The notes beneath the pieces were generated by a model. The model was given only the letters and a program-made list of their open reading frames with translations. It searched no databases and was not told where the DNA came from. 57,562 nt of DNA from QWPN01 sp044238145 (GTDB lineage Bacteria > Planctomycetota > Planctomycetia > Pirellulales > UBA1268), in assembly GCA_044238145.1 (NCBI GenBank), contig JBIIDT010000011.1, positions 1 through 57,562 on the forward strand, read 5' to 3'. The stretch's first letter is position 1. The number at the start of each line of letters is the position of its first letter. A program made the position numbers and the translations under genes. Positions 42,630 to 49,541 of this stretch are shown here, piece by piece.

Positions 42630-43925
42630 ATGCCCACTGACACCGACCGCCCCGTCCTTCGCCGCGAGATCGCCGGCGCCGCCATCGCCGACCTCGCCAA
42701 GGAATACGGCACTCCGCTCTACGTGTACGACGCGGAGATGATCCGCCGCCGCTGCCGCGACCTCGCCGCCTGGGACACGATCCGCTTCGCCCAGAAGGCC
42801 TGCTCGAATATCGCCATCCTCAACCTCGTCCGCCGCGAGGGGGTGATGGTGGACGCCGTGAGCACCGGTGAGATCCACCGGGCGCTGGCCGCGGGTTACA
42901 CGGCCCACGCCGCCAGTGGGACGGCCTCGGCCGACGGCCTGCCGCCGGTGCACCCGATCGTCTACACCGCCGACATCTTCGACCGCGACAGTCTCGACGC
43001 CGTCGCCAAGCTCGGTATTCACTGCAACTGCGGCTCGGCCGACATGCTCGAGCAGCTGGCCGAGCGGGTGCCCGGCGCGAGCGTCACGCTCCGCGTGAAC
43101 CCCGGCTTCGGCCACGGCCACAGCCAGAAGACGAACACCGGCGGCGAGGGCTCGAAGCACGGCATCTGGCACGCGGACATTCCCGAGGTGCTGCGGCGGG
43201 CCGAGTGGGCCGGCCTCTCGGTGAGCGGCCTGCACATGCACATCGGCAGCGGCACCGATCTCGCGCACCTGGCCGAGGTGGCCGGGGCACTCGAGGGCGT
43301 GGCCCGGGAGATCGGCCGGTCGCTGACCACGATCTCGGCCGGCGGCGGCCTGCCCGTGCCCTACAAGCCGGGCGAGGTGCACGCCGACCTCTCCGGCTAC
43401 TTCACGCTCTGGGACGCGACCCGCAAGAAGCTCGAAGACGCCTTCGGCCACCGCATCCGCCTGGAGATCGAGCCAGGCCGGTATCTGACGGCCGAGAGCG
43501 GCTACGTGGTCACCGAGATCCGCGCCGTGAAGAAGCAGGGCAGCCGGAAGTACGTCCTCGTGGACGCCGGCTTCAACACGCTCGCCCGACCGGTGCTCTA
43601 CGGCTCGTATCACCCGATGAGCCTCTGCCCGGCCGACGGTCTGGCCCGGCCCGAGCCCGACGATGTGGCGGTGGGCGGCCCGTTGTGCGAGTCGGGCGAC
43701 ATCTTCACGCAGACCGACGGCGGCTTCGTGGCCACGCGGAGCCTGCCGACGGCGCAGGTGGGCGACCTGCTCGTGATCGAGATCGCCGGCGCCTACGGCT
43801 TCGTGATGGCGAGCAACTACAACTCGAAGCCCCTGCCCGCCGAGGTGCTCGTGGACGGCGGCACCCCGCGGCTCGTCCGCGCCCGGCAGACCCCCGAAGA
43901 CCTCGTCCGCGGCGAACGGGTATAG
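42630..43925 (+). CDS. lysA: Diaminopimelate decarboxylase
   Basis: A 431-residue fold-III PLP decarboxylase. The PLP lysine is Lys56 in FAQKACSN. Other signatures are GLHMHIGSG, SAGGGLPVPY, EIEPGRYLTAESG and the C-terminal GPLCESGDIF with the active-site Cys, followed by NYNSKPLPAEVLVDGG. It makes L-lysine from meso-diaminopimelate. Arginine or carboxynorspermidine decarboxylases share the fold, but the CESGD block and context favour LysA. The ATG start is 21 bp after the preceding gene. Confidence 0.92.
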   Translation: MPTDTDRPVLRREIAGAAIADLAKEYGTPLYVYDAEMIRRRCRDLAAWDTIRFAQKACSNIAILNLVRREGVMVDAVSTGEIHRALAAGYTAHAASGTASADGLPPVHPIVYTADIFDRDSLDAVAKLGIHCNCGSADMLEQLAERVPGASVTLRVNPGFGHGHSQKTNTGGEGSKHGIWHADIPEVLRRAEWAGLSVSGLHMHIGSGTDLAHLAEVAGALEGVAREIGRSLTTISAGGGLPVPYKPGEVHADLSGYFTLWDATRKKLEDAFGHRIRLEIEPGRYLTAESGYVVTEIRAVKKQGSRKYVLVDAGFNTLARPVLYGSYHPMSLCPADGLARPEPDDVAVGGPLCESGDIFTQTDGGFVATRSLPTAQVGDLLVIEIAGAYGFVMASNYNSKPLPAEVLVDGGTPRLVRARQTPEDLVRGERV

Positions 43926-44040
43926 CGCGCTCACTTTCCGCCTCGCGCGCAATCCCGTCGCCACTCAAACGCAACCTCGCCGCACGGGGAGGCGCGGGGT
44001 CGCCCGGGTCCCCGAGAGCCGGCGTTGCTGTCAAGCGGAG

Positions 44041-44112
44041 CCATGGATGGCGGAGCGCAGACAGCATCGAGTGAACGGAGCCCAGGATGGGCGAAGTGAA
44101 CGTCCGGCGACG
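44041..44112 (+). repeat. Intergenic dispersed repeat, copy A (72 bp)
   Basis: This stretch shares a pattern with 45627-45698: CATGGATG, then CGGAGCGCAG, then AGTGA, then CGGAG, and an end of GTGAACGTCCGGCGACG in both. The copies are similar in length and order with scattered differences in the middle. The copy lies upstream of the sulfotransferase gene. Its minus-strand translation resembles that of copy B, which is explained by the shared sequence, not by a gene. Confidence 0.7.
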
Positions 44113-44207
44113 GGGCCCGGGCGACCCCGCGCCGGCGCCCCTGAAACCGCCCGCGCCCGGTGATTCCCCTCTGGCATCGGCGGCGGGATTTCGCGATCCT
44201 CCCCCCG

Positions 44208-44885
44208 ATGCTCATCTCCCACCGCCACCGCTTCGCCTTCATCCACGTCCCCAAGACGGCGGGCTCGAGCGTGGCGTTCGCGCTCTGGCGGCACGCCGAC
44301 CACGTCCACCGCCACTGGATGAACCGCTGCCTGGCGCTGGTCGGCATCCACGTCAACCACTACGCGCCGTACCGCCTGAAGAAGTTCCGCACGCACACCT
44401 CGGCGGCCATCCTCCAGCGGCAGCTGCCGGCGGACGTGTTCGCCGACCTCTTCAAGTTCACATTCGTCCGCAACCCGTGGGACCTGCTCGTCTCGTCCTA
44501 CCACTACCTGCTGGCGAACGAGGGCCACCATCGCCGCCGCGCGGCGGGCGGGGCCCGTTCGTTCGCCGACTACGCCGCCTACGAGATCCGCCGCGGAAAG
44601 ATGTCGCAGTCCGACATGCTCGTCGACCGCCACGACCGGCTGCTGGTCGACTTCGTGGGGCGGTTCGAGTCGGTGGCCTCCGACTTCGCCTACGTCTGCC
44701 GGGTGCTGGGGCTGGAGGCCACCCTGCCGCGGGAGAACACGACCCGGCACAGCGACTACCGCAGCTACTACGACGATCGGCTGGCCGAGGAGGTGGGCCG
44801 GTTCTTCGCGGCCGACGTGGAGCGGTTCGGCTACGCCTTCGACGACGCGGCCCGTGCCGCCGTCCGGCCCCGGCTGGCCGCCTGA
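44208..44885 (+). CDS. Sulfotransferase family 2 protein
   Basis: A 225-residue enzyme. The 5'-PSB loop is HVPKTAGSSVAF near the N-terminus and the 3'-phosphate motif is FTFVRNPWDLLVSSY. This is the layout of carbohydrate sulfotransferases (Sulfotransfer_2), which move sulfate from PAPS to glycans. An in-frame ATG 48 bases upstream exists, but the conserved start MLISHRHRFAFIHVPKTAG at 44208 is more likely. With the TPR fusion protein and the sulfatase, it points to sulfated polysaccharides in this organism. Confidence 0.88.
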   Translation: MLISHRHRFAFIHVPKTAGSSVAFALWRHADHVHRHWMNRCLALVGIHVNHYAPYRLKKFRTHTSAAILQRQLPADVFADLFKFTFVRNPWDLLVSSYHYLLANEGHHRRRAAGGARSFADYAAYEIRRGKMSQSDMLVDRHDRLLVDFVGRFESVASDFAYVCRVLGLEATLPRENTTRHSDYRSYYDDRLAEEVGRFFAADVERFGYAFDDAARAAVRPRLAA

Positions 44886-44908
44886 TCGCGGGCGGCCACG
44901 GCGACGAT

Positions 44909-44937
44909 TTGGCCGGCCCGGCCGGGGCGGCTACCAT
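44909..44937 (+). promoter_or_regulatory. Sigma-70-type promoter of the ferredoxin gene
   Basis: TTGGCC (44909-44914) and TACCAT (44932-44937) are 17 bp apart, placing the start near 44944, about 35 bases before the ferredoxin ATG. The same GGCTACCAT form of -10 occurs before infA. Confidence 0.5.
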
Positions 44938-44978
44938 GCGGGTGAAGTTTTTCTCCCGCCCCGCCGATCTGACCCACC

Positions 44979-45374
44979 ATGGCCAAAGCCGGACCCCGCA
45001 AGAAGCTCCCCAAGGAACTGGCGGTCATCAACGCCGACAACTGCACGGGCTGCGAGAGCTGCCTGGAGGTCTGTCCCGTCGATTGCATCGTCAAGGTCCA
45101 GCAGTACGACCAGTTCCACAACCTGCAGAGCTGGTGCGAGATCGACATCGAGCGGTGCGTGGGCTGCGAAGTGTGCGTCCACATCCCGGGTAAGAAGTCG
45201 AATCCCTACGACCTCAAGGTCTGCCCCTGGGACGCCATCGAGATGGTGCCCACGGAGCAGGTCGCCCAGGTCGTGGCCCAGATCGGCGGCCCGCCGGACT
45301 ACGTGGAGAAGCACTGGGACCGCCTCGTGAACACGGCCCAGCACCTGGCCGAGCTGAAGGCAGCAGCGGGCTAG
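44979..45374 (+). CDS. 4Fe-4S dicluster-type ferredoxin
   Basis: A 131-residue protein. One [4Fe-4S] motif is complete in NCTGCESCLEVCPVDC. A second CxxCxxC run (RCVGCEVCVHIPG) is followed by KVCPWD, allowing a second cluster. It is an electron carrier; the partners are unknown. The N-terminus is basic, and a C-terminal helix extends beyond the cluster region. The gene is probably a single transcription unit ended by a hairpin just after its stop. Confidence 0.9.
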   Translation: MAKAGPRKKLPKELAVINADNCTGCESCLEVCPVDCIVKVQQYDQFHNLQSWCEIDIERCVGCEVCVHIPGKKSNPYDLKVCPWDAIEMVPTEQVAQVVAQIGGPPDYVEKHWDRLVNTAQHLAELKAAAG

Positions 45375-45378
45375 CGCA

Positions 45379-45400
45379 GCAGCGGGCTGACGCCCGCTGC
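45379..45400 (+). terminator. Hairpin downstream of the ferredoxin gene
   Basis: A perfect 9-bp stem, GCAGCGGGC / GCCCGCTGC, with the four-base loop TGAC starts five bases after the ferredoxin stop. No U-tract follows. Confidence 0.55.
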
Positions 45401-45626
45401 GCGGCGTGCCGTGCCATCCATGGCCACGGCACGCCAGTCGGCCGCGGGGAACGCCAAGGGTTCCCCGGGCCTCCAGCCGTCGCTTCCTGCGACGGGCAGC
45501 AGCGGGTTGCCATCCGCGGCGCACGGCGCCTGTTTGCCAAACGGGGCGATCCGACAACGTCGTGGGGGCGAGGATTTGGGAGGGGGGTGCCGCCACCATG
45601 TCGCCGGGCTATGGAAGCAAGCGCAG

Positions 45627-45698
45627 GCATGGATGCCGGAGCGCAGCGGACATGCAGTGAGCGGAGGCCCGGAGGGCCGGAGTGAACGTCCGGCGACG
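45627..45698 (+). repeat. Intergenic dispersed repeat, copy B (72 bp)
   Basis: The second copy of the element at 44041-44112, in the same orientation, 1.6 kb away and on the far side of the sulfotransferase and ferredoxin genes. Both begin with CATGGATG near a CGGAGCGCAG block and end with GTGAACGTCCGGCGACG. Confidence 0.7.
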
Positions 45699-45756
45699 TG
45701 GTGGGGCACCCCCCGACCCACGCGAACGGGTGACACAACCGTGGCCGCGCCGACCG

Positions 45757-46851
45757 TCAGGCGATCTTCTCGAGCTTCGTCACCCGGCCGGTCTCCACCC
45801 ACTCCGCCACGAAGATGTCGCCGTCCGGCGAGAAGCAGGCGTCGTGCGGATGCACGAACTGGCCGTCGAGCCACTTGTCGGGCTGCTTCCGCAGGTCCTT
45901 GACCTCGTCGAGCCGCTCGACCGCACGGCCGAGCCGGGCCACCATCTGGTTCTTGTCGTCGAGGAGCGTCACGCAGGCCTTGAGCTCCGGCACGAGCATC
46001 AGGCCGCCGAGCGTGTCGACGTTGGCCGGCAAACCGAAGCCGGGAATCGTCTCCTTGTAGGTGCCGTCCATCGCGAACACCTGGAGCGTGTCGTGGGCCC
46101 GATCGGTGACCACGATCGTGGGCTCGCGGCCCGGCCGGCGGTCGATCCACAGGCCGTGCGGCGTCTTGAACGTGCCCTTCCCCTCCCCCTCACCGCCGAA
46201 GCAGCTCACCCACTTCGCGTCCTTGTCGTAGCGGTGGATGCGAAACGAGCCGTAACCGTCGGCGAGGAGGAAGCCGCCGTCGTCGAGGAAGGCGAAGTTC
46301 GTGGGCAGGAAGCCCTGGCGAGTCCAGTTCCGCGTCGTCGACGTGTCTTCGCCGGGGGCGTAGCAGCCCGCCTCCATCGGCGCCTTGCGGAACCACACGA
46401 TCTCGCCGTCGAGCGTCAGCTTGGCGAACGACTTCACCGCCTGATAGCCGCAGACGTAGAGGAACTCGCCGTCGGCCTCCTTCCGCACCTCGATCCCGTG
46501 GCCGCCTCCCTGGAACTGGGCTCCGAAGGCCCGCACGAACTTCCCGGCGGGATCGAACACGAAGATCGCCGGGTGATCCTTCCTGTCCTTCCGCCCCTCG
46601 TGGATGACGTACAGGTTGCCGGCCGCGTCGAGGGCCACGCCGTGGGTCGTCTGCCAGGTGAAGCGGTCGGGCAGTTGCGGGAAGTTGTGGACGGCGCGAA
46701 AGCGGTGGGCTCCCTCGCCGATCACCGTCTCCCCGCCGAGGCGGCGGGCGCGGGCGAAGGCCGGCCCGGCGGCGGCGGCGAGCGTCGTGGCGGCCGCGGC
46801 GGTGAAGCCGCGGCGGGAGAGGCGGACGGGAAGGGGCGATGCGTCGGCCAA
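45757..46851 (-). CDS. Tat-exported six-bladed (NHL-type) beta-propeller protein
   Basis: A 364-residue protein. The N-terminus has a twin-arginine signal (RLSRRGFTAAAATTLAAAA), so it should be exported folded. The body has NHL-like propeller repeats: THGVALDAAGNLYVIHEG, GGHGIEVRKEADGEFLYV, PHGLWIDRRPGREPTIVV and HPHDACFSPDGDIFVAEW. Related propellers include peptidyl-amidoglycolate lyase, but the zinc ligands of that enzyme are not clearly recognisable, so no activity is assigned. It lies 33 bp downstream of the threonine aldolase gene. Confidence 0.85.
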   Translation of the reverse strand: MADASPLPVRLSRRGFTAAAATTLAAAAGPAFARARRLGGETVIGEGAHRFRAVHNFPQLPDRFTWQTTHGVALDAAGNLYVIHEGRKDRKDHPAIFVFDPAGKFVRAFGAQFQGGGHGIEVRKEADGEFLYVCGYQAVKSFAKLTLDGEIVWFRKAPMEAGCYAPGEDTSTTRNWTRQGFLPTNFAFLDDGGFLLADGYGSFRIHRYDKDAKWVSCFGGEGEGKGTFKTPHGLWIDRRPGREPTIVVTDRAHDTLQVFAMDGTYKETIPGFGLPANVDTLGGLMLVPELKACVTLLDDKNQMVARLGRAVERLDEVKDLRKQPDKWLDGQFVHPHDACFSPDGDIFVAEWVETGRVTKLEKIA

Positions 46852-46884
46852 GGCAACCTCCAGCGGGATGAGGGATAAAGGGGA

Positions 46885-47961
46885 TCAGCCGGCCGCGGCC
46901 AGCGTGCGGGCGTCTTCGAGCAGGGCGTCGATGTCGGCGTCGGTGGTGGCCCAGGAGCACATGAACCGGCAGCCTCCCGAGCCGATGAAGTCGTAGAACC
47001 GCCAGCCGCGGGAGCGGAGGGCGGTGGCGAGCGGCTCCGGCAGCCGGGCGAAGACGGCGTTGGCCTCACGGTGGCCAAGGACCTCGATGCCGGGGATCGT
47101 CCGCAGGCCCGCCTCGAGGCGGGCGGCGGCGGCGTTGGCCCGCCGCGCGTTGACGAGCCAGGCGTCGCCCTCGAGCAGTCCCACCCACGGCGCGGTGAGG
47201 TAGCGCATCTTGGAGGCCAACTGCCCCGCCTGCTTGCACCGGTAGGCGAACTCCTCGGCGAGATCCTTGCGGAAGAAGACGACGGCGTCGCCGACGCCCA
47301 TGCCGTTCTTCGTGCCCCCCAGGCAGAGCACGTCGACGCCCGCCTCCCAGGTGATCCGCCGCGGCGGCACGTCGAGGGCCGCGACGGAGTTGGCGAAGCG
47401 GGCGCCGTCCATGTGGAACCGCAGGCCGTGCCGCCGGCAGGCCTCGTGGATCGCCCCGAGCTCGTCCAGGGAGTAGACGGTGGACAGCTCCGTCGCCTGC
47501 GTGACGCTCACCACCCGCGGCTTCGGGTAGTGGATGTCCTGCCGCCGCTCGACGGCGTGCGTGATGCCCGCGGGCGTGAGCTTGCCGTGCTCGCCGGAAA
47601 GGAGGAGCAGCTTCGTGCCGTTGGAGAAGAACTCGGGCGCCCCGCACTCGTCGGTTTCCACGTGGGACAGCTCGTGGCACAGGATCGCATGGTACGACTG
47701 GCACATGGCGGCGATCGCCAGCGAGTTGGCCGCGGTGCCGTTGAACACGAAGAACACGTCGGCGGGATATTCGAGGAACTCGCGAATCAGGTCGCAGGCC
47801 CGCGCCGTCCACGGGTCGTTGCCGTAGCTGGCCAGGCAGCCGGCGTTGGCCTGCTCGAGCGCCCGCCACGCCTCGGGGCAGAAGCCGGCCGTGTTGTCGC
47901 TGGCGAACTGGCAGCCGGGAGTGACGGCGACGGGTGCCGAGGGGGAGCAGCCGATGGGCAT
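46885..47961 (-). CDS. Low-specificity L-threonine aldolase / beta-eliminating lyase
   Basis: A 358-residue fold-I PLP enzyme. The PLP lysine is in LCLGGTKNGMG, and the aspartate block is HMDGARFANSVAAL. The N-terminal block is FASDNTAGFCPEAW and the catalytic His block is CHELSHVETDECGAPE. It cleaves L-threonine or L-allo-threonine to glycine and acetaldehyde; some homologues act on other beta-hydroxy amino acids. The ATG at 47961 is weakly preceded by GGA. A longer open frame upstream is unsupported. Confidence 0.9.
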   Translation of the reverse strand: MPIGCSPSAPVAVTPGCQFASDNTAGFCPEAWRALEQANAGCLASYGNDPWTARACDLIREFLEYPADVFFVFNGTAANSLAIAAMCQSYHAILCHELSHVETDECGAPEFFSNGTKLLLLSGEHGKLTPAGITHAVERRQDIHYPKPRVVSVTQATELSTVYSLDELGAIHEACRRHGLRFHMDGARFANSVAALDVPPRRITWEAGVDVLCLGGTKNGMGVGDAVVFFRKDLAEEFAYRCKQAGQLASKMRYLTAPWVGLLEGDAWLVNARRANAAAARLEAGLRTIPGIEVLGHREANAVFARLPEPLATALRSRGWRFYDFIGSGGCRFMCSWATTDADIDALLEDARTLAAAG

Positions 47962-48063
47962 GGCAGGTTCCGGGATGGGGGAACGCTCAACATACCCGCC
48001 CCCGGCCGACCGGGTTGCGTGGCGGACCCCGGCCCGCCGGTCTTTCCGCCCTCCACCGCGAGG

Positions 48064-48113
48064 TTGACGGCCTCGCGACCGTGTCATACAAAAGGATGTG
48101 TACGTCCGTACAC
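48064..48113 (+). promoter_or_regulatory. dprA promoter with a 16-bp palindromic operator-like site
   Basis: TTGACG (48064-48069) and TACAAA (48087-48092) are 17 bp apart, a near-consensus sigma-70 promoter with a predicted start at about 48099. The perfect palindrome GTGTACG-TC-CGTACAC (48098-48113) covers that start, a position typical for a repressor site. The TGTAC-N4-GTACA form is reminiscent of LexA-type dyads but matches no motif I can name with certainty. Confidence 0.65.
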
Positions 48114-48131
48114 CTTCACGAAAGGGCCACC

Positions 48132-49283
48132 ATGACCACCGACGCCCCGGCCACTTCCGGCCCCGCGGAGCGGCTCCGCGACCACGTCCGCCTCGCCTGC
48201 CTGCCGGGCGTCGGGGGCCGCACGCGTCGGGCCCTCCTCGCCCGCTTCGGCTCGCCCGAGGCCGCGCTCGCGGCCCCGCCGGAGGAGCTGGCCACCATTC
48301 CCGGCGTCGGCCGCCGACTCGCCCGGGCACTGCCCGCCGCGACCGATGCCACCGCCGCCGACGAGCTGCTCGCCGAATGCCGAGAGAGCGACGTGCGGAT
48401 CATCCTGGAGGGCGAGGATGGCTACCCGCCGCTCCTCGGCCGGATCCCCGATCCGCCGGGGCTGCTCTTCGTCCGCGGCTCGATCGAGCCCTGCGACGCC
48501 CTCGCGATCGCCATCGTCGGCTCCCGGCATGCGACGGCCTACGGCCGACGCGTGGCCTGGCAGTTGGCCGGCGGCCTCGCCCGCGCCGGCTACACGATCG
48601 TCAGCGGGCTGGCCCGCGGCATCGACGCGGCCGCCCATCGCGGCGCTCTCGACGCGGGCGGCCGCACGCTCGCCGTCCTCGGCAGCGGCGTCCTCAACGT
48701 CTACCCGCCCGAGCATGTCGAGCTCGCAGCGGAGGTGACGGCGCGGGGCGCCCTGATCGGCGAGGCCCCTCCCCGCGCCGCCCCCGCCCGCGGCTGCTTT
48801 CCACAGCGGAATCGGATCGTGTCGGGGCTGGCCCTGGGCGTCGTGGTCGTGGAGGCGGCGGAACACTCCGGCGCCCTGATCACCGCCCGGCTCGCCGGCG
48901 AGCAGGGCCGCGAGGTGTTCGCCGTCCCGGGGCCGATCGACGCGCGGATGTCCCGCGGCTGCCACGCCCTGATCCGCGACGGCGCCCGGCTCGTGCAGGG
49001 CGTGGACGACGTGCTCGAGGAGCTCGGGCCGCTGTGCGCCGCGGCGACCGCCGCCGACGGCCGCGTGGTGCGGGCGCCCGCCGAGCTGCAACTCGGCGAC
49101 GTGGAACGGCAGGTGCTGGCGGCCTGCGACGCCGAGACCGATGCCGCCACGCGGACCGCCTCGATCGACGACGTCGCCGCCGCCAGCGGCCTGGCGACAT
49201 CCCAGGTGCTCGCGACCCTCGGCGTGCTGGAGATGCGACGCATCCTGCGCCGACTGCCGGGCAACCGCGTCGAGCGGGTCTAG
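48132..49283 (+). CDS. dprA: DNA-processing protein DprA
   Basis: A 383-residue protein. It has an N-terminal helix-hairpin-helix region (ACLPGVGGRTRRALL and PGVGRRLARAL), then the Rossmann-like DprA/Smf core with IAIVGSRHATAYG, SGLARGIDAAAHRGAL, CFPQRNRIVSGL, EAAEHSGALITARLA and VFAVPGPID. A winged-helix C-terminus follows. DprA binds single-stranded DNA and loads RecA during natural transformation. The ATG at 48132 follows AAAGGG at a short distance. A longer frame upstream would cross the promoter and is not used. Confidence 0.95.
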   Translation: MTTDAPATSGPAERLRDHVRLACLPGVGGRTRRALLARFGSPEAALAAPPEELATIPGVGRRLARALPAATDATAADELLAECRESDVRIILEGEDGYPPLLGRIPDPPGLLFVRGSIEPCDALAIAIVGSRHATAYGRRVAWQLAGGLARAGYTIVSGLARGIDAAAHRGALDAGGRTLAVLGSGVLNVYPPEHVELAAEVTARGALIGEAPPRAAPARGCFPQRNRIVSGLALGVVVVEAAEHSGALITARLAGEQGREVFAVPGPIDARMSRGCHALIRDGARLVQGVDDVLEELGPLCAAATAADGRVVRAPAELQLGDVERQVLAACDAETDAATRTASIDDVAAASGLATSQVLATLGVLEMRRILRRLPGNRVERV

Positions 49284-49440
49284 GGCGCACGTCCTTTTGC
49301 TGGAGCGACGACGTGGCCGTGTGCGAAGGGGTCGGCGAACGCTCGAGGAGCCTATGGCCGCCGCGGCCATCAGCGACGAGAGTTTTGCCGCCCCTGAGCC
49401 GGCGCTCCGCGTGACGTGAATCCACCCTTGGGCCGCCGAT

Positions 49441-49457
49441 TTGGCACGCCGCTTGCC
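49441..49457 (+). promoter_or_regulatory. Sigma-54 (-24/-12) promoter before the LEAR-type hydrolase gene
   Basis: TTGGCACGCCGCTTGC fits the RpoN consensus TTGGCACG-N4-TTGC at every fixed position, with the invariant GG and GC elements correctly spaced. The start of transcription should be about 12 bases further, near 49468, leaving a leader of about 73 bases before the ATG at 49542, which has a GGAG ribosome binding site. Confidence 0.7.
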
Positions 49458-49541
49458 CTGGAAACTCCGTGCGGTCGAGCGACCGGATGACGCGGCCCTG
49501 GAGGCCGGGGTTTTCCGGCACATCCGCCACGGAGCGTGGCC

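Larger units (their letters stand above)
45375..45756. other. Gene-free repeat-rich intergenic region
   Basis: No credible gene lies in these 382 bases. The region holds the ferredoxin terminator, two further hairpins (45403-45435 with an 11-bp outer stem GGCGTGCCGTG/CACGGCACGCC, and 45446-45466 with GGGGAAC/GTTCCCC), and copy B of the dispersed repeat. The open frames across it are explained by GC content. Part of it (45441-45470) recurs inverted near 30.1 kb. Confidence 0.6.

Noticed and set aside
45214..45738. A 174-codon minus-strand frame over the intergenic repeat
   Set aside because: It runs through hairpins and repeat copy B, overlaps the ferredoxin gene in antisense, and resembles another such frame at 43931-44356 only because both cross the same repeat.
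48098..48113. Naming the dprA palindrome a LexA box
   Set aside because: The geometry is similar to known LexA dyads, but the half-site differs and no lexA gene is in the window to compare, so it is reported only as an operator-like site.
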